Below the pieces are notes generated by a model that saw only the letters and a list, made by a program, of their open reading frames with translations, made no database searches and was not told where the DNA came from. Source: Paenibacillus monticola (lineage in GTDB: Bacteria > Bacillota > Bacilli > Paenibacillales > Paenibacillaceae). From it: a stretch of DNA of 64,000 bases. A program made the position numbers and the translations under genes. Below, piece after piece: positions 43,953 to 51,755 of this stretch. The stretch is from contig NZ_WJXB01000008.1 in assembly GCF_009664975.1 (NCBI RefSeq), positions 162,014 to 226,013 on the forward strand, read 5' to 3'. Each line of letters opens with the position of its first letter. The first letter of the stretch is position 1.

Positions 43953-44513
43953 ATGAAGAAAGTGTTTGCAGTTGTATCATCGTTGATGATTGTATCTGGT
44001 CTTTTTGGAGCCGTTGGGGCATCAGCAGCGCCAGTAGCTCCAACTGTTGCAGTAGATCAAGCAGAAAATTTAGTAACTCCATTTGCAAATCCAGACGTAG
44101 CAGTTAACGGAGGATATGGTTATGCACGTTACTATGCTTCTGGTGGTAGAGTGGATGTTGAATTACATAGTTTCTTTTTAAATCCTCAAGATGCAAGAGT
44201 ATACGCCACGAAAAGCGAACCAAACCTTTGGGAGGGTATTGCATGGTTTGCAGTATCTTGCATACCGTATGCAGGAAATTATATTGGTGGTTTAGGATTA
44301 TTAAGTCAGATACAAGATGCCGCTTTTGTAAGCAGCATTAGAAGATATGCGGATGTAAATCAAAGTGTTGAAGTTACTATTGTAAAGGATACCGCGTACG
44401 GCATTACTACGAGATCAGCACAATATTGGAACGGGATGAGAGATACAGTACAAGCGCCGTTACCAGGAAATCCAGCTTATTTAATCAGTTCTTATGCGCA
44501 AGTTAAATATTAA
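43953..44513 (+). CDS. Secreted protein of unknown function, 186 residues
   Basis: The start at 43953 is chosen because AGGAGG precedes it and it opens a standard signal peptide (MKKVFAVVSSLMIVSGLFG, cleavage near ASA-AP). An upstream ATG at 43923 would add ten polar residues. The mature protein has a Gly/Tyr-rich beta stretch, then a hydrophobic, glycine-rich segment FAVSCIPYAGNYIGGLGLLS, then a beta-rich C-terminus with RSAQYWNG. One Cys only. A signal peptide, a central membrane-seeking segment and an adjacent 53-residue membrane protein suggest an exported bacteriocin-like or surface protein, but I do not recognise the family. A strong terminator follows. AT content is higher than in neighbouring core genes, a sign of possible transfer. 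Confidence 0.82.
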   Translation: MKKVFAVVSSLMIVSGLFGAVGASAAPVAPTVAVDQAENLVTPFANPDVAVNGGYGYARYYASGGRVDVELHSFFLNPQDARVYATKSEPNLWEGIAWFAVSCIPYAGNYIGGLGLLSQIQDAAFVSSIRRYADVNQSVEVTIVKDTAYGITTRSAQYWNGMRDTVQAPLPGNPAYLISSYAQVKY

Positions 44514-44553
44514 CACCATCAACTTGGGGCATAACCATTTTTAATAGAAGCAT

Positions 44554-44601
44554 AAAAAACGGTTTTTCTATTCACGTGATTCGATAGAAAAACCGTTTTT
44601 T
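44554..44601 (+). terminator. Strong intrinsic terminator of the secreted protein gene
   Basis: AAAAAACGGTTTTTCTAT (44554-44571) pairs perfectly with ATAGAAAAACCGTTTTTT (44584-44601), with a 12-base loop. Symmetric A/T ends make it work in either direction. Confidence 0.9.
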
Positions 44602-44745
44602 GATATGTAATTGAAAAAGTAGCGCCGACCTCGATTTCCCATCCTAGCGATTGCAGCCTCTATTGAATTGAGTGAGCAAAGCTCATTGCCATCGGTCTCT
44701 AACTTCGGCTGGGAAGGGGCCGAAACCAACTTGTCGTCTTCTCTC

Positions 44746-44834
44746 TATAAAGGACGACGAAAAATGATATGATAGAAGTGTGGAGGCCGCATTCTACCGT
44801 TTTGTAACATCGATTTATTCCGTCGTCCTCTATA
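44746..44834. repeat. 14-bp inverted repeat pair upstream of the PdxR fragment
   Basis: TATAAAGGACGACG (44746-44759) and CGTCGTCCTCTATA (44821-44834) are complementary at 13 of 14 positions around a 61-base spacer. They end six bases before the truncated aminotransferase-like frame. The gap 44602-44840 holds no other supported feature. Confidence 0.5.
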
Positions 44835-44840
44835 TTTTGA

Positions 44841-45239
44841 ATGAAAAAGAGGTCTCCGGTTTCTCTGCTGCAGCAGCGGATTATTCACCAATTTATTCTT
44901 TCAGGGCATTGGGAAAATCACCTGCGAAAAATAACTGTCGCCAATAAAAGAAAATACGATTTGCTGATTCGAACAATTCAAGAATGGATGGGTGATAAAG
45001 TCACTATCCATGGAGGGAATGCCGGTTTGCATATATTGTTGGAATCCAGCCAAGGTCTATCTGAAAGCGATATGATAAAAAGGGCAAAAGTAAACAGAGT
45101 GTTGGTTTATCCTGTGTCAACGTTTTGGCTGGAAGAAAAAAGGTATTCCGATAATATGGTTCTATTGGGATTTGGGAATGTACCGGAAGCAAATATTGTT
45201 GATGGAGTAAGACAATTGGCTAAGGCCTGGGAGATATAA
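44841..45239 (+). pseudogene. C-terminal fragment of a PdxR/MocR-type (GntR-aminotransferase) regulator
   Basis: 132 residues corresponding only to the last quarter of a MocR-family protein: the segment around FILSGHWENHLRKI, then GGNAGLHILLESSQGLSE, AKVNRVLVYPVSTFWLEE and the ending LLGFGNVPEANIVDGVRQLAKAW. The GntR DNA-binding domain and the PLP-binding Lys region (about 330 residues) are missing, and an in-frame stop stands directly before the ATG. The ATG has no ribosome binding site. An inverted repeat lies just upstream, so a deletion or insertion event may have removed the 5' part. Confidence 0.75.
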
Positions 45240-45244
45240 GGGGG

Positions 45245-45278
45245 AAAAGAGGATACGGAAAGCAGTGTCCTCTTTTTT
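45245..45278. terminator. Terminator between the PdxR fragment and the sigma-factor gene
   Basis: AAAAGAGGA (45245-45253) pairs with TCCTCTTTT (45268-45276), and the stem runs into a T-run. The A-rich left side could also serve the minus-strand sigma-factor gene. Confidence 0.8.
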
Positions 45279-45308
45279 AGTGCCCAGCGAGCTTGATGTT
45301 GACCGCTC

Positions 45309-46175
45309 TTATATATGCAAAAGCTTATCGGGATTCCTGATGAAATAAATGTTTTGAATCAGATTACGCTCCACATGCATTAGCACAACTGTTGTGAGGC
45401 CATCATTTGAATGGATGGTCAGTCCGGTTTGCCCATTGATTATTTTCAATTCCACTTGCATTCCTTGCTCGTAAAGAGGTTTCTTGCCACTTAGGCCAAA
45501 AAGAAATCTGACTACGTAATCACGGGAAACGATAGGGTGGACAGCGGCATTTGCTTTGCCACCTCCATCGGAGACCAATACCACATTCTTGTGGAGCATA
45601 GATATCACTCCGTCTACGTTGCCCCGTTCCAGAACACTCAGAAATCGGTGAACCCATTGTTCGCTTTCCGCTTCGAGTTTTAAGAAAGTCTCATCGTTTA
45701 TGATCCCCATCTTGCTCCGGGCGCGGCTGAAAAGTTTGCGGCAATTGGACTCACTTTTATCGATGAGCTCAGCTATAGCTTGATAATCAAAGTCGAGTGC
45801 CTCGCGTAGAACAAAGACCGTACGCTCAGCAGACGACAGTCGCTCAAGCAGTACCAACATGGCATAAGAGAGCAGTTCTTCACGGGCCACCGATTCAAAT
45901 AGCTCATCACCAGCAGTCGAAATCGGCTCAGGAAGCCACTCTCCAAAATATTGTTCTCGCCGTTTACGAGCTGACTTGTGCATATCCCGGCAGCGGTTTA
46001 CAGTCATTCTGCAGAGGTAGGCCTTCGGTTCAGCCATGTACTCCAAATTCAGATCAAGAGCTTTCACTTTCAAAAATACGTCCTGAACTACATCTTCCGC
46101 ATCGGCGACAGAGCCTGTAAGTTGATAAGCAAGGGTAAACAGTAGATTTTTATATTGCATATATATATTTTCCAT
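45309..46175 (-). CDS. ECF sigma factor, ECF41/SigJ type, with C-terminal SnoaL-like domain
   Basis: 288 residues. Sigma region 2 is about 1-75 (GSVADAEDVVQDVFLKV is the -10 recognition helix region), region 4 about 105-155 with an HTH (LDFDYQAIAELIDKSESNCR). The last 120 residues form a SnoaL-like NTF2 domain, the fused regulatory extension of ECF41 factors. ECF41 members have no anti-sigma factor and lie beside an oxidoreductase, epimerase or carboxymuconolactone decarboxylase gene. Here the partner is the flavoprotein transcribed just before it (44-base gap). The signal sensed is unknown. Confidence 0.9.
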   Translation of the reverse strand: MENIYMQYKNLLFTLAYQLTGSVADAEDVVQDVFLKVKALDLNLEYMAEPKAYLCRMTVNRCRDMHKSARKRREQYFGEWLPEPISTAGDELFESVAREELLSYAMLVLLERLSSAERTVFVLREALDFDYQAIAELIDKSESNCRKLFSRARSKMGIINDETFLKLEAESEQWVHRFLSVLERGNVDGVISMLHKNVVLVSDGGGKANAAVHPIVSRDYVVRFLFGLSGKKPLYEQGMQVELKIINGQTGLTIHSNDGLTTVVLMHVERNLIQNIYFIRNPDKLLHI

Positions 46176-46218
46176 TTCAGGTTCCCATCCTTATGCATTG
46201 CTCAGCTAGTTTCAGGTG

Positions 46219-47406
46219 TTATCTATTTATCATACTGGCCATATCCCACGTATATTTTCTTAATCTATGGCCTAGCTTTCCGGTAATAAGCAGATCTATA
46301 CCCCATTGGCGTGTCCAGACCATCCCCTGCTCCGGACCCAAACCAAAGCAGAAGAAATCCATATAGGCTTTATGAGAGGGAGCCGGACGTCCAGCAAGAT
46401 CCGACGAGATGATTTTCCCTAGTCGCACCGCCTGTGCAATGGCCTCCTTGCATGTCTTTCCATCCGTTTTTCCACTTACAGGGTCCTCAATACGAGCGCA
46501 ATCACCGATGCTGTATATTCCTTTGACGCCCTGCACCCGGTAGCTCGCGTCTACGCTGACATAGCCCTTTGAATTAACCGGCACCCCGATGCTTGGCAGC
46601 ATGGGATTGGGCATAAGCCCTAGTGTCCAGATACAAAGCCCGACGGGAATCTTGTCACCGTTGGATAAAGCCAGTACGCCTTCCTTTTCCTTTAATACTT
46701 TGCTCTCATGAACAACGGCTACCCCGAAGGCTTCCAGAGAGGTCTGCAGCTTCTGTCCGACCTTGGCCGGCCCATTTGGAAAGAGTCGCTTGTTAGCATT
46801 AACCAAAATAATCTTCACATCAGCGGGGTCTAAGCCTAACCGCTTTGCATCCTCATGAACCCAATAGGCCAACTCGGCAGAGGTTTCAATGCCACTGATG
46901 CCTGCTCCAGCAACGGCAATCGTCATCAATCGACGGCACTCTTTTTCATTAGTTTCAGCTACAGCCTTCTGTAAATTCCCACGCCATACTTCCCTTATTT
47001 TCTGCGCGGCATCTAGATTCGTAAGCGCTATTCCACCTTGATCTGGCTCAGGCCGACGTACTACACTGCCCACTGTTAGAACAAGCAACTCGTAGTCCAG
47101 TGACTGTTCCTTTCCTTCGGCATCATGATATATAACTTGCTTCTGCCCGGGGTCAATCTTGGTCACACTTCCTTGTACGAACTCTCCCCCTTCGGGGAGC
47201 AGCCTTTCGAAAGGTACGCGGATATCTTCGTTTCCGGCAGCGGGTTTAAACAATAATACTTTGCGAAGATGGAAGGGGTTTTTGTCGATAAGAATAAGCC
47301 GCAAAGTGTCATGATTTTCATCATTCTTCCAGTTTTTCTTTATTTCTTTCACTGCATGGATTCCGGCATATCCGCCTCCAATAACAATGCAAGTAAACTC
47401 TTTCAT
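46219..47406 (-). CDS. NAD(P)/FAD-dependent oxidoreductase, type II NADH dehydrogenase-like
   Basis: 395 residues from the ATG at 47406, which follows AAAGGAGTGG. A frame extension to 47436 has no ribosome binding site. The FAD dinucleotide fold is CIVIGGGYAGIHAVKEI, the NAD fold is IAVAGAGISGIETSAELAYW, and the second FAD motif is GIYSIGDCARI. The family passes electrons from NADH to quinones or other acceptors at the membrane. No obvious C-terminal membrane helix is present, so association would be peripheral. Cotranscription with an ECF41-like sigma factor suggests that it is that factor's target and partner. Confidence 0.9.
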   Translation of the reverse strand: MKEFTCIVIGGGYAGIHAVKEIKKNWKNDENHDTLRLILIDKNPFHLRKVLLFKPAAGNEDIRVPFERLLPEGGEFVQGSVTKIDPGQKQVIYHDAEGKEQSLDYELLVLTVGSVVRRPEPDQGGIALTNLDAAQKIREVWRGNLQKAVAETNEKECRRLMTIAVAGAGISGIETSAELAYWVHEDAKRLGLDPADVKIILVNANKRLFPNGPAKVGQKLQTSLEAFGVAVVHESKVLKEKEGVLALSNGDKIPVGLCIWTLGLMPNPMLPSIGVPVNSKGYVSVDASYRVQGVKGIYSIGDCARIEDPVSGKTDGKTCKEAIAQAVRLGKIISSDLAGRPAPSHKAYMDFFCFGLGPEQGMVWTRQWGIDLLITGKLGHRLRKYTWDMASMINR

Positions 47407-47652
47407 GAATCGCCACTCCTTTATCTTCGTTTGCACATAAAACGAGATAGAGTATGATTTTGTGACAGTAATAAAAGGGGGTCACGCACTGTATAAAAAG
47501 GAGTAACTTCAAGAGGATGAGGAGTGGCAGACCATTTTCAGAGCAATCCTTTGAGAACTCATTCCACTAACGAACAATGATGCTTCAAAAAAAAGAGACA
47601 GCCTAGGACTTTGTTTTCTCGTACATGGCGGGCGCTTTTTCTATTACTGGGT

Positions 47653-48246
47653 TCAATCTGAAATTTGTGTTACGAGGTCTGACTGTTTTATAAAGGGCAG
47701 CACTTGATTCAGCTGGAGAAGGGCCCATAACTGTTCCGTGATCTCTTGTGCAGAACAGGGCATCGTATGAGTAAACCACCATTCAATCACTCCGACGGTC
47801 GCCGAACTCAAAAATTGCACTAAAATCTCCTTGCGTAAATCGTCTAGGCTTAAGTTGTTTTCATCGATTTGTTCTCGGATGCCCTCTTTCATCATTTCCT
47901 GCAGGTGATTTCTGAAGGACGGAACGCCTTTGTTCGTTAGTAAAGTCCTGAAAAAGAGCGCATTCTTCTCCATTAACTCAAACGTTCGCAGCAATGAAGC
48001 CTTAGAGGAGTAAGTTCCCTTGTCATCAACTGGTAAGCAACTTTCGATTAATTGTTTTAGTTGAGTCTCTATGCATTTATCCAATAAATCATATTTGTCC
48101 AAATAATGCGAATAAATCGTGCCCCGGTTTACATTCGCACACTCTGCTATTTCGTGAATTGTTATTTTTTCGAAATCTTTTTCCGCCATCAGCTGAATTA
48201 AGGCATCCATAATGGCTGTTTGGTTCTTTTTTATTCTTCTGTCCAT
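47653..48246 (-). CDS. TetR-family transcriptional regulator
   Basis: 197 residues. The N-terminal HTH is ITIHEIAECANVNRGTIYSH followed by YLDKYDLLDKCI, a classical TetR layout. The C-terminal half resembles the ligand domain found in DhaS/YxaF-like members. AGGAGCCTC-type spacing precedes the ATG. It is divergent from the ketopantoate-reductase-like gene and probably represses it and itself from the inverted repeat in the shared intergenic region. Confidence 0.92.
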   Translation of the reverse strand: MDRRIKKNQTAIMDALIQLMAEKDFEKITIHEIAECANVNRGTIYSHYLDKYDLLDKCIETQLKQLIESCLPVDDKGTYSSKASLLRTFELMEKNALFFRTLLTNKGVPSFRNHLQEMMKEGIREQIDENNLSLDDLRKEILVQFLSSATVGVIEWWFTHTMPCSAQEITEQLWALLQLNQVLPFIKQSDLVTQISD

Positions 48247-48359
48247 GGAGAGGCTCCTTATTTATTAGACTATTGATTGGAATCTGTTGAAAAACCAACA
48301 AAACTGCTAAATCTAGCGATTGTTTCAAGTGGGGTATACTGCTAACCTGATTATATTGA

Positions 48360-48385
48360 ACAAATGCCTAAAAAACAACATTTGT
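48360..48385. promoter_or_regulatory. Inverted-repeat operator candidate in the tetR divergent region
   Basis: ACAAATG (48360-48366) and CATTTGT (48379-48385) are perfect inverted repeats separated by 12 bases, 23 bases before the plus-strand start. Position and symmetry suit a TetR-family site. Confidence 0.5.
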
Positions 48386-48407
48386 ACGAATATGCGGGAG
48401 GATAGCT

Positions 48408-49340
48408 ATGAGAATATTAATTTTTGGTGCGGGAGTTTTAGGGGGTTATCTTGCTCATGCATTAGTGCGCGGAGGAAATGATGTCACAGTGCTAGCAAGG
48501 GGGAAGCGAGCCGAACAATTGAAGAAAGACGGACTTGTCATTCGCCATTATTTTCAGCGTAAAACCACTGTAGATGAGGTGAAAGTCATCGAAACGCTTC
48601 AATCAGATGATCTCTATGATCTCGTCTTCGTTGTGATGAAATATAATGATTTTCCAGCCGTTCTGCCTATTCTAGCAGAGAATCAGAGTCGGAATATTAT
48701 TCTGGTCGGTAACAATGCTGATGCCCATGGGATGCGAGATTTTCTGCTGGAGAAGAGCGCCGTGGAGAAAAATGTGCTCTTCGGATTTCAGCTTAGTGGA
48801 GGTCTCCGCGAAGCGGGTGGTCGCATTATCTGCATACGTGGAGGTGGACAAATGGTACTTGGCAGTCTGGACGGCGAGATTCCAATCAAGCCTTTACTAG
48901 AAAATGCTTTCAAGCATGTTAAGTATAAATTAGCTTATGAAGAAGATATGGACGCGTGGCTTAAAAGTCATATCGTGCTCATTGTGCCCTTGAACTCCGC
49001 AAGCTATCTTTATGACGGTGATTTAAAAAAGGTAGCTAAGGACAAGAAGCTATTGAAGCAAGCTATTACCGTAATGGACGAAGGGTTTCAGCTATTAGAG
49101 AAATTAGGTTATACGCTCGCTCCTGCAAATCAGGCTAAGGTTATCCAAAAACACAGACAAGTTGTATACTATGGTCTAAAAATCTATCATAGTTTACCGT
49201 TTGCAAACTTGGTGGATGGATCTTTCGGTGAGATTGCAGCTTTGTTTGATTCATTCGCTAAGTTGAAACAACAATCAAACCTTGCGACTCCCAATTGGGA
49301 TGAATTTGAACAACGAACGATGGCTAAGTTTAATAAATAG
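48408..49340 (+). CDS. Ketopantoate reductase (ApbA/PanE)-family oxidoreductase
   Basis: 310 residues, GGGAGGATA ribosome binding site. The N-terminal Rossmann motif is ILIFGAGVLGGYLAHALVRG, followed by the NADPH-phosphate-binding region VLARGKR. The C-terminal helical domain is less conserved, and the substrate Lys/Asn/Ser triad of true PanE is only partly recognisable (ILVGNNADAHG, then a Lys-Ser-His segment). Divergent paralogues of PanE controlled by TetR regulators are common and often not involved in pantothenate synthesis. Treat the substrate as unknown. Confidence 0.82.
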   Translation: MRILIFGAGVLGGYLAHALVRGGNDVTVLARGKRAEQLKKDGLVIRHYFQRKTTVDEVKVIETLQSDDLYDLVFVVMKYNDFPAVLPILAENQSRNIILVGNNADAHGMRDFLLEKSAVEKNVLFGFQLSGGLREAGGRIICIRGGGQMVLGSLDGEIPIKPLLENAFKHVKYKLAYEEDMDAWLKSHIVLIVPLNSASYLYDGDLKKVAKDKKLLKQAITVMDEGFQLLEKLGYTLAPANQAKVIQKHRQVVYYGLKIYHSLPFANLVDGSFGEIAALFDSFAKLKQQSNLATPNWDEFEQRTMAKFNK

Positions 49341-49370
49341 TCGCTGTTTGATTGTTAATAGGACGGTATA

Positions 49371-49889
49371 TTATTCCACTGTTTCAATGAGTTTCTTAAA
49401 TGCAGGATTATCAAATCGATCCCCCTGTACAAGCCATTCCCCATTCACTTCAAACAGAGTCAATATACCCTCCATAGGGATACGTTGACTTTCTTTGCCT
49501 TCTTGATCCAACAATACAAGGTCCACGGTATAGTTCAACTCGACAATATCTTTCTTTTGCTCCTCCAGCTTAAATTGCAGGTTTTCCGGTTTTAAAGAAA
49601 GCTTCTGTTTTTGGGAGGCTTCCAGAGGTAAAGTTGTGTACCGGTAATTGACTGCCTTTTCATAAAAGGATTCCGTAAAAAAGGGTTTCATCTCTTCATT
49701 ACGTTGTTGAATGGATGTTTCGGAGAGTATATCCGCGGAAGCTTTAATGTCATACTCCACATTTTTGTAGTTCTCTGCTGCTTTAACAGCATCGTCAACC
49801 TCTGCAGTATTTGACGCAGCTTGACTGCAGCCAGTAATTAACACGAACGAAAGAATAATGCACTTAGCAACCATGGAAATTCTCTTCAT
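49371..49889 (-). CDS. Lipoprotein of unknown function, 172 residues
   Basis: The start at 49889 follows GGAGGAGG and opens a lipoprotein signal with lipobox LITGC. An upstream frame to 49958 runs through the terminator hairpin and is rejected. The mature part is polar, with a beta-rich C-terminus ending LTLFEVNGEWLVQGDRFDNP, resembling NTF2-like extracytoplasmic domains that fold around a small cavity. The family is not certain. Its stop is 28 bases from the converging ketopantoate-reductase-like gene. Confidence 0.8.
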   Translation of the reverse strand: MKRISMVAKCIILSFVLITGCSQAASNTAEVDDAVKAAENYKNVEYDIKASADILSETSIQQRNEEMKPFFTESFYEKAVNYRYTTLPLEASQKQKLSLKPENLQFKLEEQKKDIVELNYTVDLVLLDQEGKESQRIPMEGILTLFEVNGEWLVQGDRFDNPAFKKLIETVE

Positions 49890-49926
49890 ACAAGATTCCT
49901 CCTCCAAAAGTAGTACAGAATAAAGA

Positions 49927-49954
49927 GCTCCCGCAGGCAAACTGCCGCGGGAGC
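49927..49954 (-). terminator. Intrinsic terminator of the secreted hydrolase gene
   Basis: GCTCCCGC (49927-49934) and GCGGGAGC (49947-49954) form a perfect eight-base-pair stem. On the minus strand it is followed by TCTTTATTC. It separates the hydrolase from the lipoprotein gene. Confidence 0.8.
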
Positions 49955-49960
49955 ACAAAA

Positions 49961-50806
49961 TTAGTTCAGTAAATTCAAAATTTCGTTAATGACCAGCTGT
50001 GGTTCACTTAACATTACATAATGTCCAGAGTTTTCAGCTGTTACAGATTTGGAAAAGTCTGAATAAGAAGCTAATGTAGCATGGAATCCAAACCATACCG
50101 ATTTGAAAGCTTCCGAAATTTGTTCTTGAGATGCCGTTATTACTGAAATTGGAATATTCCGCAATGGATCGTGCTTCACCGTATCCGCTGCTTGATTTAA
50201 ACTTTCCAAGACGGTTTCATGACTTCCCTCAACCGTGAATTGACCTGTATATGCAGCAATGAAAGCATCATAATCTACTGGATCAGGGAAGGCTTCATGA
50301 AGTGCTTCATAGAGGGCTTCTTCTTGGTTCTCGAAGGAACTGTCTACGAATACGATACCTGCGACATCTTCACCATAACGGTCTGCATAAACACGGGCAT
50401 TTGTCCCACCAATGCTATGAGCAACAATTATGTAGGGTCCTGGAATATGAGCTCTGTTCAAAAGCTTGTGTAAAGCTTTTACTTGATCTTTTGCATCCTT
50501 TTTGTTTTCAGATACGTTATCACTTTGGCCAAGGCCAGCTCGGTCATACGATACGGTCAGTGTATGCTGTGCAACAACAGATTGAATACCTGCCCATATA
50601 CTGGAGTCATCACCATATCCACTTTCAAAAATGACAGTTGGTTTACCGTTCGATACGCCTTGTATATTTGCATACAAAGAATAGTCTCCCAGGTCATATT
50701 TGCCTGTGGTTCCTACTGTACTGGTCTCAGCACCCGCTATACTTGCAAACATTGATACAATTAAGATAACAACTAAAAACATAAGGCCAGATACTTTGCT
50801 CTTCAT
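49961..50806 (-). CDS. Secreted alpha/beta hydrolase
   Basis: 281 residues. A signal peptide (VSGLMFLVVILIVSMFASIA, cleavage after AGA) points to export. The nucleophile elbow is VAHSIGGTN. The oxyanion-loop region is FESGYGDDSSIWAG. The acid is probably the Asp in IVFVDSSF and the base His the one in NSGHYVM near the C-terminus. The fold is the alpha/beta hydrolase-1 type. The substrate (ester, lactone or peptide) is unknown. AGGGAATTT precedes the ATG. It is followed by its own terminator. Confidence 0.88.
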   Translation of the reverse strand: MKSKVSGLMFLVVILIVSMFASIAGAETSTVGTTGKYDLGDYSLYANIQGVSNGKPTVIFESGYGDDSSIWAGIQSVVAQHTLTVSYDRAGLGQSDNVSENKKDAKDQVKALHKLLNRAHIPGPYIIVAHSIGGTNARVYADRYGEDVAGIVFVDSSFENQEEALYEALHEAFPDPVDYDAFIAAYTGQFTVEGSHETVLESLNQAADTVKHDPLRNIPISVITASQEQISEAFKSVWFGFHATLASYSDFSKSVTAENSGHYVMLSEPQLVINEILNLLN

Positions 50807-51278
50807 TACAAAATTCCCTCCATTGTTTTATTTGTCCTTTGCTGGGATTAAACTGCCCCTATAAATAGTTATTCAATAGGACATGACAACATAATAAATT
50901 TACCATATATTACATATATAATCCATTTATTCAACCGGTCGCGGTAAAAAAATATTAATTCGTGATTTTTATGTGATTTTAATTTAATAATCAGCTGAAT
51001 TTCAGGTTAGCGGGCTATATTTAATAAATCAAACACCCCCCGGTGTTTTGTATACAATTTTCAGGTCTTGCTAACTCCCATGGCAAGGCCTGTTTGTTCA
51101 CCACCCAAAATAGGAACGTATATTCGCGTTGTAACTTAATGTTCAAAAATTAATCAATGGAGTTAATAAACAAAGGATCAAGTGTGACATTATTCACAAC
51201 GTATTTAAAAGAATTAATTTATATTAAATTTGTAATAATAAAAATGATTCTATTGACCTAATGAAGGGGAGAATTGTA
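50807..51278. other. Intergenic region with two hairpins
   Basis: No gene is supported in this 472-base AT-rich gap. Two stems are visible: AAACACC/GGTGTTT at 51031-51048 and CAGGTCTTGC/GCAAGGCCTG at 51062-51092, the latter followed by TTTGTT. They could end a short untranslated RNA or be remnants of a removed gene's terminators. Confidence 0.45.
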
Positions 51279-51377
51279 ATGAATCATGAGGGAAGTCTTA
51301 AACGCGGTCTGATCTTTGGTTTGTTCTTAAGTATTCCATTATGGGTGTCCATGCTCGGCTGGATACAGGTGTTATAG
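51279..51377 (+). CDS. Single-helix membrane miniprotein, 32 residues
   Basis: ATG with AAGGGGAG eight bases upstream. The product is a short polar head followed by one hydrophobic segment (GLIFGLFLSIPLWVSMLGW). A perfect terminator follows 23 bases after the stop, so the frame has its own translation start and transcript end. Below most gene-finder cut-offs. No family is recognised. It could be a membrane regulator, a toxin of a type I system, or a sporulation-time peptide. Confidence 0.62.
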   Translation: MNHEGSLKRGLIFGLFLSIPLWVSMLGWIQVL

Positions 51378-51399
51378 AATAATATAAAAGCCTTACGGG

Positions 51400-51421
51400 A
51401 AGCGCCTTTTGGCGCTTTTTT
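51400..51421 (+). terminator. Terminator of the 32-residue miniprotein gene
   Basis: AAGCGCC, TTTT loop, GGCGCTT followed by further T residues to 51421. A compact, strong intrinsic terminator. Confidence 0.9.
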
Positions 51422-51498
51422 AGGTTTTAATTAGGTTTGTCGGATAGGATACGCAGGAAATTAATTGTGTTGTCGAAATAATTTTAAAAAGGAAAGTA

Positions 51499-51528
51499 TT
51501 GACATGTGTTGGAGAAGCACGATAAACT
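51499..51528 (+). promoter_or_regulatory. SigA-type promoter of the LPXTG protein gene
   Basis: TTGACA (51499-51504), 18-base spacer, TAAACT (51523-51528). Initiation near 51535 would include the whole c-di-GMP aptamer. A second box pair at 51564-51593 would start inside the aptamer and is less likely. Confidence 0.6.
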
Positions 51529-51582
51529 AAAATTAGTTCAAAAGTAATAGTTCTATAACTCGATTTACCATAATATATACCG

Positions 51583-51707
51583 TCATGTATAATAGCAAAC
51601 TGTCCGAAAGGGCGGGACGCAAAGTCCAGGAATCTAAAGCGCTGCGAAGCGCAATGATCGTCCGACTGCCATGAAGAGAGCAATTCTCCTTCTTGGTGGT
51701 CTTTTTG
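51583..51707 (+). promoter_or_regulatory. Cyclic di-GMP-I (GEMM) riboswitch with terminator platform
   Basis: GCAAACTG, CC-GAAA-GG hairpin and GGGACGCAAAGTCC are diagnostic GEMM-I sequences. A second stem with GCGCTGCGAAGCGC follows. P1 is TCATG (51583-51587) with CATGA (51670-51674). The 3' strand of P1 is also part of the left arm of a terminator stem (51669-51680 with 51686-51696, then CTTTTTG). Ligand binding should therefore break the terminator and switch the downstream surface-protein gene on. The on-state direction is inference from the overlapping helices. Confidence 0.85.
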
Positions 51708-51755
51708 TTGTTTATCATCAGTAAACTTCTATGAATGAATGGGAGGTAGGATGTC

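Noticed and set aside
51564..51593. Second promoter (TTTACC, 18 bases, TATAAT) for the LPXTG gene
   Set aside because: Initiation from it would remove the 5' strand of the c-di-GMP aptamer. The promoter at 51499-51528 keeps the switch whole.
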